Positions 55,029-64,000 of a stretch of 64,000 nt of DNA are shown here, piece by piece (the first letter of the stretch is position 1; each line of letters opens with the position of its first letter). The notes beneath the pieces were generated by a model. That model ran no database searches, was not told where the DNA came from, and saw nothing but the letters and a program-made list of their open reading frames with translations. Made by a program: the position numbers and the translations under genes. Source of the stretch: Ectobius pallidus (taxonomy: Eukaryota > Arthropoda > Insecta > Blattodea > Ectobiidae); contig CAXKWD010000002.1 in the NCBI GenBank assembly GCA_964059195.1, positions 169,204,559 through 169,268,558 on the forward strand, in the 5' to 3' direction.

Positions 55029-56103
55029 TTAAGGACCACGAATGTTTAAAATGTTTTACAATTATTACATTGATGCTAAGAAAATAACGCTTGGTAGTAG
55101 AGAATTACCTCATAAAAGAGTAAAACGGAATCATAGTAACATCAGCATTTATAAACAAATTTTGAAGGATAAAAGAAATAATAATATTTACATGTTGTGA
55201 AAAACAATTACTAAGAAATATTAAGTCTACTAGGGGAGATAATTATGGAAGCATGGATTCTTATCAGTGTTGTATCTATTCATAAAGTATGCTAGCCCTC
55301 TACTACTAAAACATTAGCGTAAGTTCAAAAAGTAAACAAATAATTAGCGACAACAGTATGGTTGATCAGAATTGCATTACTTAGCGTAAAAATGTGTATT
55401 AAGTGCAGTAAACAAACATGTATTATAGTATGGGTGTGACCGAATGAAATACCGGTAACAGAAATATTATAACCTGTGTATATAAATTTTTATAGTGAGT
55501 GTTTAGTATTACGATGGACTGCATCAATAAAATCCGATGCTTAGATATATCACAGTTTTTCTTTTTAGTATAATCATGGGACTGCACAAAGAAATCCATT
55601 GCTTTATATATTAAAAGTTTAGTGAAAATTCATAGATGTGTTAGTTATAATGTAGAGGACTCTTGTCAATAAATCCGACAGTTATTATATCACAATAAGG
55701 ACTATGCTAATAAATCCGGAATTTTATATATTTTTTAGTGAAGCTAAATTCGCTAGGAATAAAATTGTAAACATAAAATTTTAGTGTAATCTCAGTAATA
55801 GTTGTGTTAGGTAACAACTGAATATAATAGAATTAGAGTAAACTCAAGATTCCGGGGGTGAGGTATGCATTGCATGGTATGTATTGTAACTGTTGATTTA
55901 AGTTTAGATAAGAGGTTCATTCATTAATTAAGAAAGGGAGAGGCGAAGTGGGTCAGAGGCGCTGTCAGACTAAAGGGTCAGGTAGTTGACTCAGGTGATT
56001 ACAAGGTTGCCAAACGGTTACCAGGAGCTGAACTATTTTCTGAAATAAAGTAACAAAATTTTACAAACTTTGCACTTGTATTGCAGAATATACTTGGGCA
56101 TTA
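55029..56103 (+). repeat. Non-coding 3' region with four GGACT repeats, unit 1
   Basis: Four diverged repeats start with GGACT at 55516, 55579, 55657 and 55699 and each contains AATCC 10-15 nt later, so GGA and TCC can pair around an A-rich loop. The rest is AT-rich. A purine stretch AAGAAAGGGAGAGGCGAAG lies near 55930. Copy in unit 2: 60660-61734, repeats from 61147. Confidence 0.55.
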
Positions 56104-57248
56104 TGATGGAATTAAAGCTACCACTTTAATTAAGCAGCAACACATAAATAAATAATATGGGAGAATCAAAGCAAGTACTACGGGCTAAAGGGGAATAAGA
56201 GAAAGTAGAGTAAAATAATACTAGCACTCCCAACCAGACTGTTTACTAGGAATCTTTCAATAGCTAGCATACAATTTGTATAGGCACACTATGGGATATT
56301 GGCGTCAAGTATTCATAACTTGTGCACAAGTCTTTTCATAAGTTTTTACTGCCATGGGAGAGAAAGAAGGTATTAAAGAATGAATAGAGAATACTCAGAA
56401 TATGGATTTGGGGAAAGACACTCGCGCTTTACCAGGAACATGCCTGCAGGCACACGCTATGTAAGTGGTTCAAGAAGCAGTAAAATGCGGAGGAAGTAAG
56501 AGCCAATGACCATTAGTTTTAGAAGTGTAAAACATGATTTTTGCTTTAAGGAATGAGATGATTAGCTGTAAGGAATATCATGAATATTGGAAGGGGAGTG
56601 AGTCAGGTGGTGGTGGAACGAATGCATTTACCAACATTCTGCAACTGGACTGAGGGCCGGACTGGACGCATAATCGCGTACTGTCTTCTCGTTGCAACTT
56701 TATATAGTCTTATTGGCAGTAAATCGCCAATTCGACTGTCTTGATTATAAACTCTGTGCATGTGAGGGTTGTATTAAAACCTTACACCAAATTACTACGA
56801 CTGTTGCTTATACAAGTCATATTTACGACTTGTACAGTAAATTCAGTGGGTGAAACGCAGTAAGTACATTACGACCTTCAAGGGTATACATCTTGCCAGT
56901 GATATCGCAAATCAGTGTAGAACAGTAACTATATCCGTGAAGCTACCAATATTGCCAGACTGACTTTATTCCGCTTCGCAATACAGTTTATTCATATTGA
57001 ACACTTGTTAATTAATTTGATTCTGATAAAAATAAACATTCTTAAATCCACTGTATACCACACTGTTATGATTATATGAAGTGTAATTTAGAACCTCACC
57101 ACACCCTATAAATATGCCCCGAGAAAAGTAAAGAGATAAATCTCGTTCGCGACTGAAGCTGCCGTGGTACAAAAACATATCAATTCAGTGGGACCAAATA
57201 AAACATTTTTATTCCCCTAAATTCAAATTATATGAGCGAACTGCTACA
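56104..57248 (+). repeat. LTR2 (shared middle LTR)
   Basis: 1,145 bp; matches LTR1 at every site where LTR3 differs. It serves as 3' LTR of unit 1 and 5' LTR of unit 2. Confidence 0.9.
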
Positions 57249-57772
57249 TAGAAATGGCTAACCCAGAACGTGGGGCTTCGAAGTAAATAGTGGCTAAATA
57301 GAAAAGAACATTAATATAGTCAAAACAATAACTACTACGCACATTACTAAGAATAGGCTTCATAGAGTAACGCAAGAATAGTTTCATAGAAATCACAGAA
57401 CAATTAAAAATCAAAAATCCAAACCTACCCGAGGGAAAAGACATTACAAGAATAAAAACAATTAAGAGGGAAATAGAACAGTATCGAGGACAACAGGAGC
57501 GGGGCAGCGATCAAAAATCGATAAGACGAGGGATAAATAAATAGGAGCAGGGCATCGCATGACATCACATTTACATCACATCTCATCACGTCACATCACA
57601 ACAAACAAGCAGATGGCAACCCCAGACCAGACCAGAAGGAAGGAAGGATGACTAGTACCCCAAACGGATAAGTCCAAAAAGAAAATCTTGTTAAAAAAAA
57701 AAAAAAAATTTTTGCAATATTCAAATGTATGATTCTTGTACTGTGAATCTAGTTATAAGAGGGTCAGTGTGC

Positions 57773-57826
57773 ATGAAAATGTCTGATAGTGAAATGTGTG
57801 TAGGGAACATAAGTATTGGAGATTGA
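57773..57826 (+). CDS. Leader uORF, unit 2
   Basis: Same 17-codon frame as at 52142-52195, with the same TGA-A-ATG junction. Confidence 0.45.
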   Translation: MKMSDSEMCVGNISIGD

Positions 57827-57827
57827 A

Positions 57828-58052
57828 ATGCCAAAACTGCGTAACGGGAAAATTGTGTTAGGTAAAATGGGTTCAAATGAGATTCAGTTAGGGGAGGACT
57901 TGTTAAGTGGGAGTGAATTAGAGAATTTTCAGAACAACATTAGCATGGAGGGAGAAAATAGTAGCCAGGACAGTAGTAGCCAGGTAGAAGGGACTGAAGT
58001 TCAAACCCCAGTAGAAACGCGGAAAATCAAAATGTGGGAATTCACAATGTAA
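57828..58052 (+). CDS. Small acidic frame ahead of gag, unit 2
   Basis: Identical protein to the 74-codon frame at 52197-52421; function unknown. Confidence 0.5.
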   Translation: MPKLRNGKIVLGKMGSNEIQLGEDLLSGSELENFQNNISMEGENSSQDSSSQVEGTEVQTPVETRKIKMWEFTM

Positions 58053-58066
58053 ATAAAGAGGGAGAA

Positions 58067-59920
58067 ATGATGTTAATGATGCAGCAAATGCTGATGGAGA
58101 TGAAAAAAAGTTCTGAAAAATTAAGTGGGGAACTAGGGGAAATAAAAGAAAGTTCTGATAAAGTAACTCAGGAACTAGGAGAGATGAAAGAAAGCTCTAA
58201 ATCTTTAGAAAAAAAATTTGATCAGTTTCAGACAGATGTCAAGACTATGAATGACCGATTAGAAGAGAAAATTCAAAATGTTGAGGTTAGGCTTGAAAAA
58301 AATCATAAAGAACTTGATAAGAAAATAAATGATGTAAATCAGGAGTTAGGAACGAGAGTAAATAATATGGTCAAAGCAAATGAAGAACAAAACAAAAAGA
58401 TGGAAGATCGGTTAACTAAGGTAGTAACAGGGGATCTAAATGTTGTTGAGGAAAATTTTCAGGGGAAATTAAAAAGCATAGAGGAAAATACACGCAGAGA
58501 GCTTGAAAACATACAAGTAAGTACTAAAACTAGAAACGAAAACTTGGAAATAAAAATCCTAGAAAAAGTAAAAAGTTTTGAAGGTACGTTATCTGATAAA
58601 ATAACGGTCATTGATAAGAAGGTTATTGGGTTAGCTAACAAAATTCATACTATGGAGAATGAACCTCTGGTCGGACGAAATAGTGATGACAATAGAAGAG
58701 CCAGCTTAGCCACAATAAATGTAACTAATGCTGAAATTTTAGCACGCAATGAAATTAGGAGTGATGGGCAGGGCACTTCAAGCGTCATGACTGAGTCGGA
58801 CGACATGCGAAGTAATGCAGATTTAGGAAACCATACTGAATCGCAAATAGGACTACGTAACCAAATACACTGGTCACAAATATTAGGTAATGATTGGACT
58901 GCTCCAAAATATAATGGGGATGATCACGCTAATCCACATCAATTTATTAGTGAGATGGACTCATACTTGAAATTAAGGGGAGTGCCTGAGGAATTTAAAA
59001 TGGCAATAATCCAAAGAAGCTTAGTGGGGAAGTCGCGAGATTGGGCCCATTTTATATTAGCTAAGGGAATTGACTATGTGGAATTTAAGAAGTTGTTTAT
59101 GGAACGCTACTGGAATTCAAGTCGGCAGAGTAACGCAAGAACAGAGTTGTATTCGGGGAGATATAACGAGGATTCTAACCGTACAATGTCAGAACACTTC
59201 ATGATGGTAATTAAGTTGGCCCGGTCTTTGGATACCAAACTTTCAGAAAAAGATATGCTGCAATTAGCCCTAAAGCAATTTAATAGAGAAATCTCTAACC
59301 ATTTAATTGTTGCGCGACCCCAGACACTTACTGAAGCTTTAGGATTGCTAACTGAATTCGAAGAGACTATAAAAAGAGAGAAGCCATATGACAGTAAGAA
59401 ATTCGATCGCGGAGTTCGAAATGAAATTCCGAATGAGAGGGGGAAAAATGAAACTTATGCAGGCAGGAATGATGCGTACAATAGGCCTAGCGGCAGAAGT
59501 TATCCTAATACGCAAGGATATAAACAGGACAATAATGGCAGGGGTAATAATTATAATCAGAATTATTCAGGAAACCGACAAGGAAGGAATAATGCAGACT
59601 ACAGACAAAATCAGGGAGTTCAAAATAACTCGCGGTTTGAAAATACAAACAAGAGCGGAATGAACCCACCGCAGGTCAATCACATTGCATTTGTAGGGTC
59701 AGAGCCAGGGCGAGGAATTTATACACAAAGGAATGGTGAAGTAGTACACGGTCGGTACATAGGCTATGAAACTGACAGGGCTGAGAGGGGTGAATCTCAG
59801 GTAAACAGTTCACTTAACCCGGAAGCTAGGGAATACCTAAATGACTGTGATCGCGTAACTATGCAATTTGATGAAAATAGGCCTAATGGAGAGAAGGTAG
59901 AGACGAATGAAGCATATTAA
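58067..59920 (+). CDS. Ty3/gypsy-type Gag, unit 2
   Basis: Identical 617-residue protein to unit 1, with coiled coil, Gag core and Asn/Gly/Arg-rich tail, lacking a CCHC knuckle and any enzymatic domain. Two identical intact copies double the gene dosage for Gag in this locus. Identity shows the duplication is recent (or an assembly duplication), not that each copy is separately selected. Confidence 0.9.
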   Translation: MMLMMQQMLMEMKKSSEKLSGELGEIKESSDKVTQELGEMKESSKSLEKKFDQFQTDVKTMNDRLEEKIQNVEVRLEKNHKELDKKINDVNQELGTRVNNMVKANEEQNKKMEDRLTKVVTGDLNVVEENFQGKLKSIEENTRRELENIQVSTKTRNENLEIKILEKVKSFEGTLSDKITVIDKKVIGLANKIHTMENEPLVGRNSDDNRRASLATINVTNAEILARNEIRSDGQGTSSVMTESDDMRSNADLGNHTESQIGLRNQIHWSQILGNDWTAPKYNGDDHANPHQFISEMDSYLKLRGVPEEFKMAIIQRSLVGKSRDWAHFILAKGIDYVEFKKLFMERYWNSSRQSNARTELYSGRYNEDSNRTMSEHFMMVIKLARSLDTKLSEKDMLQLALKQFNREISNHLIVARPQTLTEALGLLTEFEETIKREKPYDSKKFDRGVRNEIPNERGKNETYAGRNDAYNRPSGRSYPNTQGYKQDNNGRGNNYNQNYSGNRQGRNNADYRQNQGVQNNSRFENTNKSGMNPPQVNHIAFVGSEPGRGIYTQRNGEVVHGRYIGYETDRAERGESQVNSSLNPEAREYLNDCDRVTMQFDENRPNGEKVETNEAY

Positions 59921-60325
59921 TGAGGGTACATGTATTGACAAGTAAGCCGTGCTAAATAAGAAAAATACTCAAAGTAGATAAAATCTTAATAAAGCAATTA
60001 GGACACAAAATGTAAACAATGTAAACAAATATAAATAACATGAATAGATGCTGAATTTTACGTCAAAACAAATATAAAGAAATAAACATTTTAATGGTAA
60101 CCTTACAATTTGAAGGATATGGTAGATTAAAGAACTTAGTCCATTCTATTGATATTATTATGATACTTTACGGAAATGTAATGAAAGGCATGGACTCGAG
60201 AAAATAATCGAAGAACAAATAAAGATGGTATTATTGAAGTTCCCTTTCCATATATAATTTGAGTGATTGAAAATTGAAAGCTCCGAAGATTTAAAATGAA
60301 GGCAATCCGAGATGAATTTTATTGA

Positions 60326-60443
60326 TGTCGTAGGCGAGTATAGCCCTACGAATGAAGCTATTATTATTACCGTTGTAGGCAAAAAATAGCCCAACGAAGG
60401 AAGTTATTAATGTTGTAGGCAAAAGAACCCAACAATTAATATT
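60326..60443 (+). repeat. Three tandem hairpin repeats, unit 2
   Basis: Exact copy of 54695-54812. Confidence 0.55.
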
Positions 60444-60446
60444 AGT

Positions 60447-60659
60447 ATGGAATCGGCGGAAGGACCGCGATTCGATATCGACGAAGTTATTGCTGTTTAT
60501 GAAGTTAGTGACACTTTGATGAAGAAGTGTGAGTCAGTAAAAAGGGATTGCAAATTTAATATGTTTGGAGCGAAAGATAAATTGATCACTAGGATTATAC
60601 TAACGACGGGGATGGAAATAACATGGAGAATCAGAAAGAAAAGAGGATGGGAAAATTAG
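60447..60659 (+). CDS. 70-residue frame after gag, unit 2
   Basis: Exact copy of the frame at 54816-55028; unassigned. Confidence 0.35.
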   Translation: MESAEGPRFDIDEVIAVYEVSDTLMKKCESVKRDCKFNMFGAKDKLITRIILTTGMEITWRIRKKRGWEN

Positions 60660-61734
60660 TTAAGGACCACGAATGTTTAAAATGTTTTACAATTATTACA
60701 TTGATGCTAAGAAAATAACGCTTGGTAGTAGAGAATTACCTCATAAAAGAGTAAAACGGAATCATAGTAACATCAGCATTTATAAACAAATTTTGAAGGA
60801 TAAAAGAAATAATAATATTTACATGTTGTGAAAAACAATTACTAAGAAATATTAAGTCTACTAGGGGAGATAATTATGGAAGCATGGATTCTTATCAGTG
60901 TTGTATCTATTCATAAAGTATGCTAGCCCTCTACTACTAAAACATTAGCGTAAGTTCAAAAAGTAAACAAATAATTAGCGACAACAGTATGGTTGATCAG
61001 AATTGCATTACTTAGCGTAAAAATGTGTATTAAGTGCAGTAAACAAACATGTATTATAGTATGGGTGTGACCGAATGAAATACCGGTAACAGAAATATTA
61101 TAACCTGTGTATATAAATTTTTATAGTGAGTGTTTAGTATTACGATGGACTGCATCAATAAAATCCGATGCTTAGATATATCACAGTTTTTCTTTTTAGT
61201 ATAATCATGGGACTGCACAAAGAAATCCATTGCTTTATATATTAAAAGTTTAGTGAAAATTCATAGATGTGTTAGTTATAATGTAGAGGACTCTTGTCAA
61301 TAAATCCGACAGTTATTATATCACAATAAGGACTATGCTAATAAATCCGGAATTTTATATATTTTTTAGTGAAGCTAAATTCGCTAGGAATAAAATTGTA
61401 AACATAAAATTTTAGTGTAATCTCAGTAATAGTTGTGTTAGGTAACAACTGAATATAATAGAATTAGAGTAAACTCAAGATTCCGGGGGTGAGGTATGCA
61501 TTGCATGGTATGTATTGTAACTGTTGATTTAAGTTTAGATAAGAGGTTCATTCATTAATTAAGAAAGGGAGAGGCGAAGTGGGTCAGAGGCGCTGTCAGA
61601 CTAAAGGGTCAGGTAGTTGACTCAGGTGATTACAAGGTTGCCAAACGGTTACCAGGAGCTGAACTATTTTCTGAAATAAAGTAACAAAATTTTACAAACT
61701 TTGCACTTGTATTGCAGAATATACTTGGGCATTA
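60660..61734 (+). repeat. Non-coding 3' region with GGACT repeats, unit 2
   Basis: Copy of 55029-56103; repeats start at 61147, 61210, 61288 and 61330. Confidence 0.55.
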
Positions 61735-62882
61735 TGATGGAATTAAAGCTACCACTTTAATTAAGCAGCAACACATAAATAAATAATATGGGAGAATCAA
61801 AGCAAGTACTACGGGCTAAAGGGGAATAAGAGAAAGTAGAGTAAAATAATACTAGCACTCCCAACCAGACTGTTTACTAGGAATCTTTCAATAGCTAGCA
61901 TACAATTTGTATAGGCACACTATGGGATATTGGCGTCAAGTATTCATAACTTGTGCACAAGTCTTTTCATAAGTTTTTACTGCCATGGGAGAGAAAGAAG
62001 GTATTAAAGAATGAATAGAGAATACTCAGAATATGGATTTGGGGAAAGACACTCGCGCTTTACCAGGAACATGCCTGCAGGCACACGCTATGTAAGTGGT
62101 TCAAGAAGCAGTAAAATGCGGAGGAAGTAAGAGCCAATGACCATTAGTTTTAGAAGTGTAAAACATGATTTTTGCTTTAAGGAATGAGATGATTAGCTGT
62201 AAGGAATATCATGAATATTGGAAGGGGAGTGAGTCAGGTGGTGGTGGAACGAATGCATTTACCAACATTCTGCAACTGGACTGAGGGCCGGACTGGATGC
62301 ATAATCGCGTACTGTCTCCTCGTTGCAACTTTATATAGTCTTATTGGCAGTAAATCGCCAATTCGACTGTCTTGATTATAAACTCTGTGCATGTGAGGGT
62401 TGTATTAAAACCTTACACCAAATTACTACGACTGTTGCTTATACAAGTCATATTTACGACTTGTACAGTAAATTCAGTGGGTGAAACGCAGTAAGTACAT
62501 TACGACCTTCAAGGGTATACATCTTGCCAGTGATATCGCAAATCAGTGTAGAACAGTAACTATATCCGTGAAGCTACCAATATTGCCAGACTGACTTTAT
62601 TCCGCTTCGCAATACAGTTTATTCATATTGAACACTTGTTAATTAATTTGATTCTGATAAAAATAAACATTCTTAAATCCACTGTATACCACACTGTTAT
62701 GATTATATGAAGTGTAATTTAGAACCTCACCACACCCTATAAATATGCCCCGAGAAAAGTAAAGAGATAAATCTCGTTGTTCGGGACTGAAGCTGCCGTG
62801 GTACAAAAACATATCAATTCAGTGGGACCAAATAAAACATTTTTATTCCCCTAAATTCAAATTATATGAGCGAACTGCTACA
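61735..62882 (+). repeat. LTR3 (3' LTR)
   Basis: 1,148 bp. It differs from LTR1/2 at two transitions near 62298 and 62318 and at CTCGTTGTTCGGGAC (62773-62787) versus CTCGTTCGCGAC, giving 3 extra bases. It ends CTGCTACA and is followed by the ATGT duplication. Confidence 0.9.
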
Positions 62883-63617
62883 ATGTTAACAATCTACAAT
62901 AACATTGTCTATTATGTGGTATGCACTATTGGTAGCATTGGTAACTCGAATCGATTCACCAAATCAATTCATCGACTGACCATTCATTTAGTATGCCACG
63001 ATCTCGCAACTGACAGAATATTGACAGCAAAGTAATAAATGATTATTATTTACAAAATCCATTACATTTTATTCATGGAATCATCTTAATAAATCCTACT
63101 AGAGATTACAAGTTCCATCAGATAAATTTGCTTGAACTTCATTTTTGCAAATATATCAATTATAATCTCTTATGGAATTACCTATGATAAACATGGTAGT
63201 AAAGACTTTATAAAACTTTAGTGTACAATGAGGTAAATAATGGTTTCAGTAACTCTGAGCATACCTCCCTTTCCACAATGAAACCAGTGTAAAGACAGAT
63301 ATAATTATGAAGGAACTTACACCTCTTCACACACCATGACTTAGGGAAAATTTATAGTTACCCCATAATACACTAGGATATCACCCCACAACTAGAAATG
63401 ATACTAAATACCTCTCTATACACAACTATAGAGAATGAATCTGTCGTTATTCCTGGCTAGACATCTCATTTTCCACAATTTGGAATTATCTCTCTTTACA
63501 CACCCACCTGAGATATAAGCCTTTCTTTGATGTGCTCAATCAATAAAAACCCAAAAATTGAATAAAGGTCTGATATCTAATAATAATCTTCAAACAGGAA
63601 AGCATTGGAAAAAATAC
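62883..63617. other. Intron with a diverged relative of the 18.8-kb hAT
   Basis: 62935-63190 shares with 19000-19190 the ordered blocks ATTATTTA-AAAATC, ACATTTTATTCATGGAAT, TCTTAAT and AGATAAATT, consistent with an old copy of the same hAT family. No terminal repeats remain. The rest (63200-63617) shows nothing except the donor side of the exon at 63618. Confidence 0.45.
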
Positions 63618-63885
63618 CTCTCTGGTGGAATAGTGGGTATTGAGATGACTGGAACAGAAGATCTCTTCTTTGCTAGCAATCTCCGAGCCTTCTTCATTTT
63701 TTGACGCGACTCCTCTCTTGCAGCTTCACCAGTACCTGGAGTTCCACTTGGAGTTGTTGGTGTCTTGTTAGCAGAAGAAACACTTCCTCTTTGTCTTGCC
63801 TCAGGATCAACTACTCCACCAGGAGTATGAGCATCACAATAGGCAGTTTTTTGCACTAACACAGGACCAGGTTCAAGACCAGTAC
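63618..63885 (-). CDS. Br140: BRPF/Br140 exon at the end of the ePHD finger (first visible)
   Basis: This 268-nt exon has acceptor TTGTTTTCAG before 63885 and donor AG/GTATTT after 63618 (phase 2 out, completing Arg in the next exon). It encodes VQKTAYCDAHTP, the last zinc-binding Cys and His of the extended PHD (PHD-knuckle-PHD) domain, as in BRPF1 VRKTAYCDIHTPP. A Gly/Ser/Thr-rich linker follows, then SRQKMKKARRLLAKKRS and VPVISIPTIPPER, closely matching BRPF1. The preceding zinc-finger exons lie beyond position 64000. The exon adjoins the 20.9-kb intron that carries the gag array. Confidence 0.92.
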
Positions 63886-64000
63886 CTGAAAACAAATTAA
63901 GTTAACCAACACAAAAAGAAAGTTATTTCATAACATCTATTCTATTGCACTTGTAACAATCAAGTAAGATCATTAAACAGAATTAAACCCTATAGTACTA

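Larger units (their letters stand above)
50472..62882 (+). mobile_element. Tandem gag-only LTR retrotransposon (LTR-gag-LTR-gag-LTR)
   Basis: Three LTRs (50472-51616, 56104-57248, 61735-62882) alternate with two internal regions of 4,487 and 4,486 bp. The period is 5,631-5,632 bp and the two units are essentially identical, with one poly-A length difference noticed. LTRs begin TGATGG and end CTGCTACA. ATGT flanks the whole array at 50468-50471 and 62883-62886, so it entered as one insertion and later gained a unit. TAGAAA separates the LTR end from a primer-site-like TGGCTAACCCAG (51623-51634). Each unit encodes Gag plus three small frames and no protease, RT, RNase H or integrase, so mobilisation would need another element. 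It is antisense to the host gene within its 20.9-kb intron. No clear polypurine tract adjoins LTR2 or LTR3; a purine-rich stretch lies about 160 bp upstream (near 55930-55950). Confidence 0.9.

Noticed and set aside
55029..56103. CRISPR-like repeat array
   Set aside because: The four GGACT repeats are diverged and unevenly spaced, and the window is eukaryotic.
50472..62882. Two independent insertions of the gag element
   Set aside because: The middle LTR is shared and only one ATGT duplication flanks the whole array.

Overview
This is eukaryotic, intron-dominated DNA, almost certainly from an insect with a large, repeat-rich genome. It has GT-AG introns of 12-21 kb, tRNA-derived SINEs, and many LINE, hAT, mariner, Penelope and Pao remnants. 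Some SINE tails resemble cockroach or termite families from memory, so Blattodea is a weak guess only. No rRNA genes, functional tRNA genes, CRISPR arrays or bacterial-type operons are visible.

Host gene. One gene spans the window on the minus strand: a BRPF-family protein (Drosophila Br140, vertebrate BRPF1-3). Five consecutive coding exons were rebuilt from frame-compatible splice sites, in transcript order 63885-63618, 42698-42515 (or 42527), 27661-27543, 15845-15536 and 756-463. They encode the end of the extended PHD finger, the linker region, a coiled segment, the complete bromodomain and the segment just after it. The N-terminal exons lie beyond the right edge. The C-terminal exons, including the expected PWWP domain, lie beyond the left edge. 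All other coding traces are transposon-derived.

Layout. 0.8-7.7 kb: a decayed zinc-finger pseudogene, a hAT remnant, an R1-like LINE with a structured 3' UTR, and an inverted pair of hAT fragments. 7.8-13.1 kb: a non-coding retroelement with 705-bp terminal direct repeats and an internal SINE. 13-17.3 kb: a 130-bp hairpin insertion, the bromodomain exon and a 0.7-kb inverted repeat. 18-24.5 kb: a three-level nest, with an RTE-like LINE inside a hAT inside an older LINE, each inner junction marked by a target duplication. 26-35 kb: a TIR element, a hAT N-terminal frame, inverted mariners, Penelope-like, Pao and LINE fragments. 35.5-42 kb: a Harbinger-like element, an RNase H-bearing LINE, a pogo-like element and a Penelope-like RT. 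43-50 kb: SINE, LINE and Penelope pieces and an R2/NeSL-like LINE remnant.

Most striking region, 50.5-62.9 kb: a Ty3/gypsy-type LTR element in the order LTR-gag-LTR-gag-LTR, flanked by a 4-bp duplication. Both internal regions encode the same intact Gag of about 617 residues with a long coiled coil, and no protease, reverse transcriptase, RNase H or integrase. A chain of small frames precedes gag, and repeated hairpin-like motifs follow it. It looks like a recently active gag-only element that would need polymerase in trans.
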